From: DATKCN01 sp035513175 | GTDB taxonomy: Bacteria; Chloroflexota; Chloroflexia; Thermomicrobiales; CFX8 | Reading direction: 5' to 3' | DNA length: 9,236 nucleotides | Assembly: GCA_035513175.1 (NCBI GenBank) | Contig: DATKCN010000362.1 | Coordinates: forward strand, 1 to 9,236 | Shown here: one piece after another, positions 1 through 6,480 of the stretch | How the letters are laid out: every line of letters starts with the position of its first letter | Position numbering within the stretch: the stretch's first letter is position 1 | The notes under the pieces: model-generated | What the model saw: the letters and a program-made list of their open reading frames with translations, nothing else | Told to the model about the DNA's origin: nothing | Database searches by the model: none | Position numbers and translations under genes: made by a program

Positions 1-477
1 GAGGCGACCGACCCGAAGGCATATCTCGAAGGACACGGCGCGAAGGTGACCGTCATCGGGCTGGAGCGGGGCGAGATCGAGGGCAAGAAGGGCGCGAAGC
101 TGAAGGCGGACACGACCTTTGACGACGTGTCGGTCAACGACTTCGACGCGCTGATCATCCCCGGCGGCGGCTCGCCGGAGCAGTTGCGCATCCACGACGC
201 GCCGGTGCGCTTTGCGCGCGAGTTCACGGAGTCCGGCAAGCCGGTGGCCTCCATCTGCCACGGGCCGCAGCTGCTGATCTCGGCGGGCGTGCTGCGCGGC
301 AGGACGACCACCTGCGTGGCGACCATCCGCGACGACGTGACGAACGCGGGCGCGGAGTACGTCGATCGGGAGCTGGTCATCGACGGCAACCTGATCTCGT
401 CGCGCGTGCCGAAGGACCTGCCGCGCTTTAACGAGGCGATCGCCGACAGCCTGGCGAAGGTCCCGGCTGGGGCGTAG
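1..477 (+). CDS. DJ-1/PfpI family protein (type 1 glutamine amidotransferase-like), 5' end missing
   Basis: The reading frame is open from base 1, so the gene begins upstream and 158 C-terminal residues are visible; the GTG at 46 is internal. Family hallmarks are the strand followed by ALIIPGGGSPEQLR (bases 148-189) and the nucleophile elbow ASICHGPQLL, with the catalytic Cys codon at 256-258 followed by His. The tail with ELVIDGNLISSRVPKDLP is typical of PfpI/YhbO-like proteins. Members are cytoplasmic stress proteins described as peptidases, chaperones or glyoxal/glycation-repair enzymes, and the sequence does not say which applies here. The N-terminal conserved acidic residue lies outside the window. 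The gene is convergent with the minus-strand envelope cluster and the two are separated by a hairpin. The family call is secure; the substrate is unknown. Confidence 0.93.
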   Translation, partial: EATDPKAYLEGHGAKVTVIGLERGEIEGKKGAKLKADTTFDDVSVNDFDALIIPGGGSPEQLRIHDAPVRFAREFTESGKPVASICHGPQLLISAGVLRGRTTTCVATIRDDVTNAGAEYVDRELVIDGNLISSRVPKDLPRFNEAIADSLAKVPAGA

Positions 478-502
478 CCGTCGCGGGTCGATTGCAACGA
501 GG

Positions 503-530
503 AATGGGCCGGCACTGACGCCGGCCCATT
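503..530. terminator. Bidirectional hairpin between convergent genes
   Basis: A perfect 11-bp stem, AATGGGCCGGC (503-513) and GCCGGCCCATT (520-530), encloses a 6-base loop. It sits in the 85-bp gap between the stop of the PfpI gene and the stop of the DUF3618 gene. There is no strong T-tract on either side, only the AATT-type ends of the stem, so its action as an intrinsic terminator for both directions is inferred from symmetry and position. Confidence 0.6.
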
Positions 531-562
531 TCAGCTCACGTTCCGCGAGCCCTGGATTCGGT

Positions 563-1207
563 TTACGGTCGTTGCGCTTCGAGGCCGCCGGTCCGGTGTT
601 CGGCCGGCATGCCGCCCGGCGCCTGCGATCTGTCGCTGCCGTTCGCCTGCGTCGTCCTTGTCTGGCCGTGGTCAGCGTGGTCGCCGGAGGCGCCGTCTGA
701 CGGCATCTTCGTCGCTTCGGAGTTGCCACGCGTGCGGCGGGCCTCCTCGTACTCGTCCTTGAAGCCGGGCACCGAGTCGGAAAGGAACGCGCGCAGCCGG
801 GCAGCCGCCAGCCCCATCGCCGCGCCGCGGATGTTGTCGATCGTTTCGGTGACCTCGCGCATCTCCGGCGACAGGCGCTTCGGCTCCTGCCCCGCGGCGA
901 AGCCCGGCGCAGCGGGCGCGTTGGCCCCGGCGCCGCGCCAGGCCTGGGACTCGTCATGCACGCGATAGTTCGCGGTGTTGTAGGAGCGTGACTCCGAAGG
1001 CGAGTCGGAGTCGGCGCCCGGCAGGATTGCTGAGAGCAGGAATCCGCCGGCGAACGCGACGCCGAGCCCCATCATCGGGTGCTGCTCGAACTGGGAGCGC
1101 CAGTCCACCGTGTCCCTGACCTTCTCCTCCAGCACGTGCAGGTTCTCGCCCAGCTCCTGCCGCTGGACCTCGATCTCGTCCATTAACTGCTGTGCTCTTT
1201 CACCCAT
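563..1207 (-). CDS. DUF3618 domain single-span membrane protein
   Basis: The protein has 214 aa. Residues 5-35 (IEVQRQELGENLHVLEEKV) carry the DUF3618 signature, an amphipathic helix of the form I-x2-R-x2-L-x2-L-x2-L. One glycine-rich membrane span follows at about 45-62 (MMGLGVAFAGGFLLSAILP). Residues 65-110 are a low-complexity linker. Residues 112-158 form a second predicted amphipathic helix containing GAAMGLAAARLRAFLSDSVPG, and the tail from 160 is polar and disordered. The start is supported by a perfect AAGGAGG (1215-1221) seven bases upstream. The gene overlaps the holin-like gene by 25 bp, so the two are probably translationally coupled. DUF3618 proteins commonly sit next to Phage_holin_3_6 genes, as here. 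Biochemical function is unknown; an envelope or stress role is inferred from neighbours. Confidence 0.85.
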   Translation of the reverse strand: MGERAQQLMDEIEVQRQELGENLHVLEEKVRDTVDWRSQFEQHPMMGLGVAFAGGFLLSAILPGADSDSPSESRSYNTANYRVHDESQAWRGAGANAPAAPGFAAGQEPKRLSPEMREVTETIDNIRGAAMGLAAARLRAFLSDSVPGFKDEYEEARRTRGNSEATKMPSDGASGDHADHGQTRTTQANGSDRSQAPGGMPAEHRTGGLEAQRP

Positions 1208-1638
1208 CGGACATCCTCCTTGACACTGTCGATTGTCTGTTCCGGCAGCGGATTGACATTCCTGATACGGTCGAGCCCCAGCTTGACCATGACGCCAGCG
1301 ACCGCCGCGACGACGGCGCCGACGATCAGCGCGGCGGCCCAGTCGGGGACCGGCCCGCGCAGCGCGTAGACCGCGCTGAGCAGCAGGATGCCGACGGCGT
1401 AGACGCCCAGCAGCGCGCCGCCTGCCAGCATGCCGGCGGCCCTGCCCGCGGCGGTGGCTTCCTCCCTCACTTCCGTCTTCAACAGCCGCGCCTCGGAGCG
1501 GACGATGCCCTGGATGTTGCCGACGATTTCCTGCAACAGGTCCGCGATCGAAGCATCGCCTCGACCGGTTCGGCCATAGTTGCCGCCGGGCAGGAACGGA
1601 TCGCCCCGCCCTCCTTCCGGCCGTGATGTACCTTCCAT
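1183..1638 (-). CDS. Phage_holin_3_6 (YqjE-like) family membrane protein
   Basis: The protein has 151 aa. After a 30-residue polar N-terminus, residues 31-66 form the family's amphipathic helix (IADLLQEIVGNIQGIVRSEARLLKTEV in part). Two membrane spans follow, about 67-93 and 97-121, joined by the conserved short PVPDWAAAL turn. The C-terminus has the typical P-E-x-T-I-x-S-V-K-E-D-V-x-W-V-K motif. An in-frame GTG lies two codons upstream at 1644, but GGAAGGA (1646-1652) is correctly spaced only for the ATG at 1638, so that start is chosen. Despite the name, chromosomal members are not known to lyse cells; the E. coli relative YqjE sits beside the DUF883 protein YqjD, as here. No phage genes are nearby. 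Function beyond a membrane or envelope role is unknown. Confidence 0.85.
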   Translation of the reverse strand: MEGTSRPEGGRGDPFLPGGNYGRTGRGDASIADLLQEIVGNIQGIVRSEARLLKTEVREEATAAGRAAGMLAGGALLGVYAVGILLLSAVYALRGPVPDWAAALIVGAVVAAVAGVMVKLGLDRIRNVNPLPEQTIDSVKEDVRWVKEHSS

Positions 1639-1670
1639 GAACACGTCCTTCCCGTCGCCAGCTGTGCTGT

Positions 1671-2177
1671 CTAACTCTTGAACATGCGTCCGACGAGAAA
1701 GCCGGCTGCCGCGGCGACGATCAAGGACTCGGTTGGATGCGAGCGCACGATGCGCTCGAGGTCGGTCAGCATGTCGTTGACGTCGTGCTCGCGCACGTAC
1801 TCTGACGCGCCTTCGAGACGCACGGCGGCCGCCTGGGCGGCCTGGGTGGTCGCGTCGCCGCCGGGGATGGCTTCGGCGCGGTCACGCAGCTGCGTCGCGA
1901 CGGTGTCGAGGCCGCCGGCCACGGTGTCCCGCTGCCCGTCGACGGTCTGCTGCGCGGTATGCGCCGCGCTTGCCGCCTGCTCGCGGGCCGTGTGTGCAGC
2001 TTCTCCTACTTTCTCGAGGGCTGCTCCCGCGCTCTCTCGGGCCTTGTCGGTCAGCGACGCGTCGTCGCCGGTCTCCGGCGCCTGATAGCTCGACGCCGTT
2101 GCCGGCGCCGGAACGCCGGTCGAGGGCATGCGTCTGGTCGGGTCTCCACTGGTTGTGCCTGGATCTCTGGACTCCAT
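1671..2177 (-). CDS. ElaB/YqjD (DUF883)-like C-tail-anchored helical protein, paralog 1
   Basis: The protein has 168 aa. Residues 1-40 are a Pro/Ser/Thr-rich disordered start. Residues 42-130 are a long Ala/Gln/Glu-rich helical region with SAGAALEKVGEAAHTA and TVDGQRDTVAGGLD repeats of coiled-coil character. The C-terminus has SDLER-like LTDLERIVRSHP, then one glycine-containing span (about 150-164) ending GRMFKS. The arrangement of a helical rod plus a C-terminal span with G-x-L-x-G-R is that of ElaB/YqjD/DUF883 proteins, some of which bind ribosomes at the inner membrane in stationary phase. An AAGGGAG SD at 2185-2191 supports the start. The last ~95 residues match the next upstream gene product at about 43 of 94 positions by eye, so the two are tandem duplicates. 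Formal family membership is uncertain because similarity is by architecture. Confidence 0.7.
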   Translation of the reverse strand: MESRDPGTTSGDPTRRMPSTGVPAPATASSYQAPETGDDASLTDKARESAGAALEKVGEAAHTAREQAASAAHTAQQTVDGQRDTVAGGLDTVATQLRDRAEAIPGGDATTQAAQAAAVRLEGASEYVREHDVNDMLTDLERIVRSHPTESLIVAAAAGFLVGRMFKS

Positions 2178-2425
2178 GAGCGCGCTCCCTTTTCTGTGCC
2201 CGCATCGGACTCATCCGCGGCCGAACGTCAGCCGCGGCAACAGCGGTCACAACTGACCGCATGCGTGGACGTAGAATGCATGGCGCGTGCCACACGGGAA
2301 CGTTGTGACGAGCGGAGCTCTGGTCGCGACGACGACCGCCTGGGCGGCGCGCGCCGCGCCGGCCCACGCCGCAGCGCGGAACGGTCGCCGGGGCGCCGAT
2401 CCCTTCGCAAATGGCTGCGGCGAAT
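2178..2425. other. 248-bp gap between the two paralogs, with two short inverted repeats
   Basis: No convincing gene is seen here. CCGCGGC (2215-2221) pairs with GCCGCGG (2231-2237) around 9 bases, and GCGGTCA (2243-2249) pairs with TGACCGC (2254-2260) around CAAC. Both lie 40-80 bases upstream of the minus-strand paralog 1 start. They could be a 5'-leader structure, an operator, or a terminator for paralog 2 upstream; none has a T-tract. The gap is wide enough for paralog 1 to have its own promoter, but no clear -35/-10 pair is visible. Confidence 0.35.
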
Positions 2426-2779
2426 CTAGCGCCTCAGGACGCGCCCGAGCGCGAGCCCGACAAAAAGCGCGACGGCGATCGCCATGACCGGCCTGGCCCG
2501 GATGAACCGCTCCAGGTCGGAGCCCATGCGCTCTACCTTGTGCGTGCGGACATACTTCGACGCGTCGCTGAGCTGCCCGGCGGCCGTCCTGGAGAGCCTG
2601 GACGTTGGCTCTCCACCGGGTATATCGCCGGCGTGCTTCTTGAGCGTTTTCGCGACACGGTTGAGCTGCCCGGCCACGACATCCCGCTGATCGTCGAGCG
2701 TGTGCGCCGCCATGCGCGCCGTCTTCGCCGCCAGCTCGCTGCCTGCTGCCACGATATCGGACCTGTCGTTCGACGGCAT
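2426..2779 (-). CDS. ElaB/YqjD (DUF883)-like C-tail-anchored helical protein, paralog 2
   Basis: The protein has 117 aa and is the shorter of two tandem paralogs. It lacks the ~47-residue disordered N-terminus of paralog 1 but keeps the rest in register: AAHT, QRDxVAG, IPGG, the YVRxHxV segment, DLER, and a C-terminal span (about 97-112) ending LGRVLRR. The residues flanking the span are strongly basic, consistent with an inner-membrane anchor and the helical rod in the cytoplasm. An AAAGGAGA SD at 2785-2792 supports the ATG at 2779. It lies 82 bp downstream of the YihY-family gene, probably in the same transcript. As in ElaB/YqjD proteins a link to ribosomes or stress is possible, but nothing in the sequence proves it. 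Confidence 0.7.
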   Translation of the reverse strand: MPSNDRSDIVAAGSELAAKTARMAAHTLDDQRDVVAGQLNRVAKTLKKHAGDIPGGEPTSRLSRTAAGQLSDASKYVRTHKVERMGSDLERFIRARPVMAIAVALFVGLALGRVLRR

Positions 2780-2861
2780 GCGCGTCTCCTTTCGCTACGA
2801 GCACCGCCCCGCATCGACCGTGCCGTGAGCCCCGTCCCGAACGCGCCGTGGGCAGGCCGCG

Positions 2862-3983
2862 TCACCCCCGGCCCTTGCGCCGGAACCAGCGCACCGCGAA
2901 CGCCAGGCCCAGCATGCCGGCGCCGACCGCCAGGCGCTCGATGATACCCGGCCGCGACGGTTGCGCCGCTCGCGTTCCCGGCGATTCGCCCCGTTCCCGT
3001 CTGCGAAGGCCCGCGAACCGCGAGCGGGCCAGTCGCTGGTCTTCGGCTTCCACGACTTTCCGGGGGCTTGTGGCCAGGTCTTCGACCGTCTCAGGGTCGA
3101 AGCGCTTGCCCAGCACGGCGTTCAACTCGGCGCCGCTGACGAACGCGATGCCGCTCAAATACAGGAAGAACAGCAGCACGACGACGCTGCCGACCGCCCC
3201 GTACGCGCTGCCCGGGTCCGAAAAGTTGAGGTAGATGCTGAAGCCGTAGACGATCGCGACCCAGAGCAGCGTGGCCAGCACGGATCCCGGCGATATCCAG
3301 CGGAACGACTGCTCGACGTTCGGGCCGACGTAGTAGAGCACGGCCAGCAGAAACATGATGAAGACGATCGCCAGCGGCCAGCGCAGGATCTGCCAGGTCG
3401 TCACGAACGCATCGCCCAGACCCGCCTGCTCCGCGATGAGCGTCCCGATCTGCTCGCCGAACACGAACAGCGCGAACGCCGCGATGATGAGCACGCTGAC
3501 GAGGATCGTCAGGCCGATTGCGACTAGCTTCTTGCGGACGAACGGGCGCTCTTCCTCGACGTCGTAGGCGCGGTTGAATGCCTTCATCAAGGCCGAAATG
3601 CCGTTCGAGCCGGACCACAGCGCGATGACCGCGGCGCTCAGGAGCCCGATCGCAGCGGAGCCGCTGATCTGATCCACCGCGCCGTTTACCAACGTCAGGA
3701 GCAGCTCCTGCATTTCGGCGGGCGCGTTACTCTCGATCAGCGTAATGAGATTGCCGGCGACGGGGATGTCCGTAAAGTTGTTGACGGCCGCCGCCAGCGC
3801 GATCAGAAAGATCAGCATCGGCGGGATCGCGAACAGCGCGTGGTAGGCGATCTCGGCCGCGATGCCGGGCACGTCATCCTGCTTGAATTCGGCGAACGTC
3901 TCCTTGGCGATCCCTTTCACCGAAGGGCGCTTCCCAGTCGCTTCGGCGTACGCCGTCAGGCTTGTTCCATCATCGTCGGTCAT
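2862..3983 (-). CDS. YihY/BrkB (virulence factor BrkB) family inner-membrane protein
   Basis: The protein has 373 aa. Family features are the N-terminal D-D-V-P-x-x-A-A-E-I-A-Y-H-A-L-F-A-I-P-P-M segment leading into the first span (about 48-68), the LWSGSNGISALMKAFNRAYDVEEERPFVRKK loop in parts (122-152), and SPGSVLATLLWV plus YLNFSDPGSAYGAVG near spans 5-6. Six core spans fall near 48-68, 110-130, 153-175, 199-219, 233-253 and 262-286. After the usual end near residue 292 there is an extra ~80 residues: a basic linker and a seventh hydrophobic segment (about 351-366) before WFRRKGRG. The start is set at the ATG at 3983 because homology begins soon after; the frame extends 64 codons further without family features, and the SD is weak (GGAC). 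Family function is unsettled (formerly called RNase BN in error). First gene of the minus-strand cluster. Confidence 0.9.
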   Translation of the reverse strand: MTDDDGTSLTAYAEATGKRPSVKGIAKETFAEFKQDDVPGIAAEIAYHALFAIPPMLIFLIALAAAVNNFTDIPVAGNLITLIESNAPAEMQELLLTLVNGAVDQISGSAAIGLLSAAVIALWSGSNGISALMKAFNRAYDVEEERPFVRKKLVAIGLTILVSVLIIAAFALFVFGEQIGTLIAEQAGLGDAFVTTWQILRWPLAIVFIMFLLAVLYYVGPNVEQSFRWISPGSVLATLLWVAIVYGFSIYLNFSDPGSAYGAVGSVVVLLFFLYLSGIAFVSGAELNAVLGKRFDPETVEDLATSPRKVVEAEDQRLARSRFAGLRRRERGESPGTRAAQPSRPGIIERLAVGAGMLGLAFAVRWFRRKGRG

Positions 3984-4173
3984 GCTGCTACGTCCAATGC
4001 TTCGGTGGCGGCGGTCGTCCTCATGTCTCCCCGCCATGCAAGTGACGTACCAGTGTTCGCCCGCGGGCGCCTGGGACGGGCCGGCCGCGACGCTGCCATG
4101 CGATCGCCCGGCGTCATCAGGTAATCTGGTAGCCAGCATGACGTCGGGCAGCCTGAGCATGGGGGATGATCGC
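3984..4173. promoter_or_regulatory. Divergent intergenic region between the YihY-family and LLM genes
   Basis: These 190 bp must hold the promoters of two opposite transcription units. TAATCT at 4122-4127 is a possible -10 for the + gene, with no good -35 upstream. A 12-bp palindrome, CGCCCGCGGGCG, lies at 4058-4069, but such palindromes are expected by chance at this GC level. No sigma-factor consensus can be assigned with confidence. Confidence 0.3.
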
Positions 4174-4953
4174 ATGGGGAGAGGCTTTGGAATCGCAGCG
4201 GCGGTAAGTCATGACGTAACCCGGGAGGTCGCCCGCGAGGCCGAGCGGCTCGGCTACAGCTCGTTCTGGGTCAACGACACGCCTGGAGCCGACGGGCTGG
4301 CGGCGCTCGCGGCGGCGGCCGAGGTCACGAGCGCGATCGAGCTGGGGGTGGGCGTGATCCCGCTCGACCGGCGGCCGGGAGAGGCGATAGCGGCCGATGT
4401 CGAGCAGCTCGGGCTGCCGCGGGACCGGCTGCTGCTGGGCGTCGGGTCTGGGGGCGATCCGAAGGGGCTCGACCGCGTGCGCGCGGGCGTCGACGTGCTA
4501 CAGCGCCGCGTCGCCGCGCCGGTGATCGTGGCGGCGCTGGGCCCGAGGATGTGCGCGCTGGCCGGTGAGACAGCCGGTGGCGTGCTGTTCAACTGGCTCA
4601 CTCCCGAATTCGCCCGGCGCTCGGCGCGCTGGGTGCTTGACGCCGCCGAGCTGGCGGGACGCCCGCGCCCGCGACTGATGGCCTACGTCCGCAGCGGGCT
4701 GCTGCCGGAGGCGGAAGCCCGCATGCGCGTGGAAGCGGAACGCTACACCGGCGTCGGCAAGTACGGCGAGCACTTCAAGCGCATGGGCACGAGCGCCTAT
4801 GACACCTGCGTCAGCGGGCCGGACGCGGCAACGCTGCAAGCGGGAATCGCCCGGCACGAGGCAGAGCTCGACGAGGCGGTCGTGCGCGCCATCACGCCCG
4901 ATGACAGCCTGGAGAGCATTCTGCGCCTGCTTCACGCGTGCGCGCCGGCGTAG
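4174..4953 (+). CDS. LLM-class (luciferase-like) flavin-dependent oxidoreductase
   Basis: The protein has 259 aa. Residues 3-60 show the bacterial-luciferase-like TIM-barrel start: GFGIAAAV, AREAERLGYSSFWVNDTPGADGLAALAAAAEVTSAIELGVGV in parts, then IPLDRRPG. RDRLLLGVGSGG (83-94) corresponds to the conserved L-G-V-G-x-G strand, and APVIVAALGPRMCALAGETAGGVLFNW (115-141 in parts) to the second half of the barrel. Family members use F420 or FMN to oxidise diverse substrates; neither cofactor nor substrate can be read here. Several in-frame ATGs exist (4138, 4159, 4174). The one at 4174 is preferred because GGGGGA (4161-4166) is 7 bases upstream and the first beta strand begins right after. It is shorter than the usual 290-340 aa. 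It precedes a Gfo/Idh/MocA gene by 172 bp. Confidence 0.88.
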   Translation: MGRGFGIAAAVSHDVTREVAREAERLGYSSFWVNDTPGADGLAALAAAAEVTSAIELGVGVIPLDRRPGEAIAADVEQLGLPRDRLLLGVGSGGDPKGLDRVRAGVDVLQRRVAAPVIVAALGPRMCALAGETAGGVLFNWLTPEFARRSARWVLDAAELAGRPRPRLMAYVRSGLLPEAEARMRVEAERYTGVGKYGEHFKRMGTSAYDTCVSGPDAATLQAGIARHEAELDEAVVRAITPDDSLESILRLLHACAPA

Positions 4954-5005
4954 CGGTCAGCCGTTCAGCTCCCCGGCTGTCGTGTGCGCGCGGAGCGGGA
5001 TCTCT

Positions 5006-5054
5006 CGGGACGCGGGATGCGGGACGCGGGACGCGGGACGCGGGATGCGGGACG
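5006..5054 (+). repeat. Seven-copy G-rich heptamer array (CGGGAYG)
   Basis: Seven contiguous 7-bp units run without gaps: CGGGACG five times and CGGGATG twice, in the order C, T, C, C, C, T, C at the sixth base. Each unit brings one GGG run separated by four bases, so the + strand meets the simple G3-N4 rule for an intramolecular quadruplex with spare runs. The array lies in the 172-bp gap between the LLM gene and the Gfo/Idh/MocA gene, ending about 71 bases before the latter's start, so it would be in the mRNA leader or promoter zone. The seven-base unit is not a multiple of three, and the array lies after the stop of the upstream gene. Confidence 0.9.
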
Positions 5055-5125
5055 CGAAGGACGATACGCTGTGGCCCTGACCGTTGGCTGATAGCCGCTA
5101 ATCGTTCGCAGAATGGGTGACAGGC

Positions 5126-6181
5126 ATGCGCTGGAAGATCGGGATTCTCGGGCTGATCCACGACCACGTCTGGGAGCACGTCGCTGAGCTGTCGGCGCGG
5201 GATGACGTCACCCTCTCGGTGGCGGACCACAACACCCCGCTGCTGGACAAGACGCGCGACGAATACGGAGTCGAGCGACTGCACGGCGACTACGACGCGC
5301 TGCTGGAGCAGGACCAGCCGGACGCCGTGCTCGTCTTCACCGACAACGCCAGCGGCGTCGACGCCGTCGAGCTGGCGGCCTCGCACGGCAAGCCGGTGCT
5401 GATCGAGAAGCCGTTGGCGAACACGCTGCGCAACGCCGAACGCGTCCGCGTGCTGGCGCGCAACGCGGGCGTGCCGGTCATGGTGAACTGGCCGACCGCG
5501 TGGAACCCGGCCATCCGGCACGCGCTCAACCTCGCGGGAGACGGCGCTGTCGGCGACATCTTCCGCTTCAGCTTCCGGGGCGGGCACGGCGGGCCGAAGG
5601 AGTTCGGCTGTTCCCCGTACTTTTACACCTGGCTCTATGATCGCGAAATCAATGGCGCAGGAGCATACATCGACTACTGTGGCTACGGGGCCTCAATGGC
5701 GCGCACGCTGCTCGGCATGCCCAGCAGGGCGCAGGCCACCATCGGTCGCCTGCAGAAGGACTACGTCGACGTCGACGACAACGCGATCCTCGTGTTGCGC
5801 TACCAGCGCGCGATGGCGGTCATCGAGGCCACCTGGACCGCGTCCGGCCCCGTCCCTGACGGCGGGCCGTCCATCTGGGGCCGGGACGGCACGCTCGTCG
5901 TCCGCCGCCAGCCGACGCGGCGCGAGGGCGAGATCGTGCGCGTCGGCGTCGTACAACACGTGACCCGCGACAATCCGGACGGCGACACGCTGGAGCCGCC
6001 CCCGTTGCCGGATGGCGAGCGCACGGCGACGAGCCACTTCCTGACCTGCCTGGCGGCAGACCGGCCATTCGACGCGCTCGTCGCGCTCGACACCGCCCGC
6101 GACACGCAGGAGATTCTCGAAGCCGGGCTGTGGTCCGCCCGCGCGGGCAGCGAGGTGTCGCTGCCGCTGGATGTCGTCTAA
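5126..6181 (+). CDS. Gfo/Idh/MocA family NAD(P)-dependent oxidoreductase
   Basis: The protein has 351 aa, the normal length. The N-terminal Rossmann fold (1-125) includes KIGILGLIHDHVW, the D-A-V-L-V-F-T strand at 66-72, the G-K-P-V-L-I-E-K-P-L-A motif at 88-98 with the catalytic-site Lys95, and the VPVMVNWPTAWNPA strand at 116-129. The C-terminal alpha/beta domain has NGAGAYIDYCGYGASMARTLLG in parts (176-197). The family His is replaced by Tyr187, an arrangement resembling glucose-fructose oxidoreductase. The dinucleotide motif is unusual: the third glycine of GxxGxG is Ile11, in a GLIHDH context. The start could be GTG 5117 or ATG 5126; the ATG fits the family start and has GGGTGA at 5115-5120 upstream. 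Likely a sugar or inositol-type dehydrogenase; the substrate is unknown. Confidence 0.9.
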   Translation: MRWKIGILGLIHDHVWEHVAELSARDDVTLSVADHNTPLLDKTRDEYGVERLHGDYDALLEQDQPDAVLVFTDNASGVDAVELAASHGKPVLIEKPLANTLRNAERVRVLARNAGVPVMVNWPTAWNPAIRHALNLAGDGAVGDIFRFSFRGGHGGPKEFGCSPYFYTWLYDREINGAGAYIDYCGYGASMARTLLGMPSRAQATIGRLQKDYVDVDDNAILVLRYQRAMAVIEATWTASGPVPDGGPSIWGRDGTLVVRRQPTRREGEIVRVGVVQHVTRDNPDGDTLEPPPLPDGERTATSHFLTCLAADRPFDALVALDTARDTQEILEAGLWSARAGSEVSLPLDVV

Positions 6182-6480
6182 CACGACGCCCGGCACGAGG
6201 ATGGGGTGTTCCGAGGGGCGGGCTGTGGGCCGCGGGACGCGCATGGTCGATCCGCGCAGGGGAGGCCCCCGGTGCCCTCCCAGGCTGGCCATCGCATCCA
6301 CCGGCGCCTGACAACCCACGTGGATCACAGCGCGAACCGCCAGGGAATCCAACCCGGGAGAGTTGGCACACATGCCAGCCTGGGCCTCCCCTGCGCGTTA
6401 CACATTGAGACCCCGCATCAAGCGTCGCGCAGCCCGGTTCTCGGGCTGACACGCCGCCGCCAGCGGAGCTCCAGTACGGG
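6182..6480. other. Non-coding stretch after the Gfo/Idh/MocA gene
   Basis: No credible gene is found; open frames here are short, overlapping and unlike any family. It contains the inverted-repeat element described separately (6253-6397). It also holds a 7-bp hairpin, CAGCCCG (6430-6436) with CGGGCTG (6442-6448) around GTTCT, lacking a T-tract, and the smaller repeat ATCCAC/GTGGAT (6296-6301, 6321-6326). One of the hairpins may end the Gfo/Idh/MocA transcript, but no intrinsic terminator with a T-run is seen. Confidence 0.5.
6253..6397. repeat. 145-bp element bounded by 16-bp perfect inverted repeats
   Basis: CGCGCAGGGGAGGCCC (6253-6268) is repeated exactly in inverted form at 6382-6397. A second inverted pair lies just inside: CCCAGGCTGGC (6279-6289) and GCCAGCCTGGG (6374-6384), the latter overlapping the outer arm by three bases. 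The ~90-bp interior has further short hairpins and encodes nothing recognisable. No target-site duplication flanks it. It could be a MITE-like relic, a large cruciform or transcript-end structure, or a structured RNA; the sequence alone cannot decide. Confidence 0.6.

Noticed and set aside
1183..1638. Prophage holin and evidence for a prophage
   Set aside because: The family name is historical; the neighbours are chromosomal envelope genes and no endolysin, capsid, tail or integrase genes are present.
2411..2944. Open frame of 177 codons on the + strand over paralog 2
   Set aside because: Composition is typical of out-of-frame GC-rich sequence (Arg/Pro/Ala), and the minus-strand gene with good SD and paralog support occupies the region.
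2961..3527. Long + strand open frame opposite the YihY-family gene
   Set aside because: It is a high-GC antisense shadow: Arg/Asp/His-rich low complexity with no family features, while the opposite strand encodes a clear membrane protein.
3862..4173. N-terminal extension of the LLM oxidoreductase in the open frame upstream of 4174
   Set aside because: The upstream part overlaps the start of the divergent YihY-family gene and has no barrel features; an SD and the first beta strand support 4174.
5006..5054. CRISPR array
   Set aside because: Units are 7 bp and contiguous with no spacers, so this is a simple tandem repeat.
6253..6397. Insertion sequence
   Set aside because: It is too short to encode a transposase and no target duplication is visible; only a MITE-like relic remains possible.
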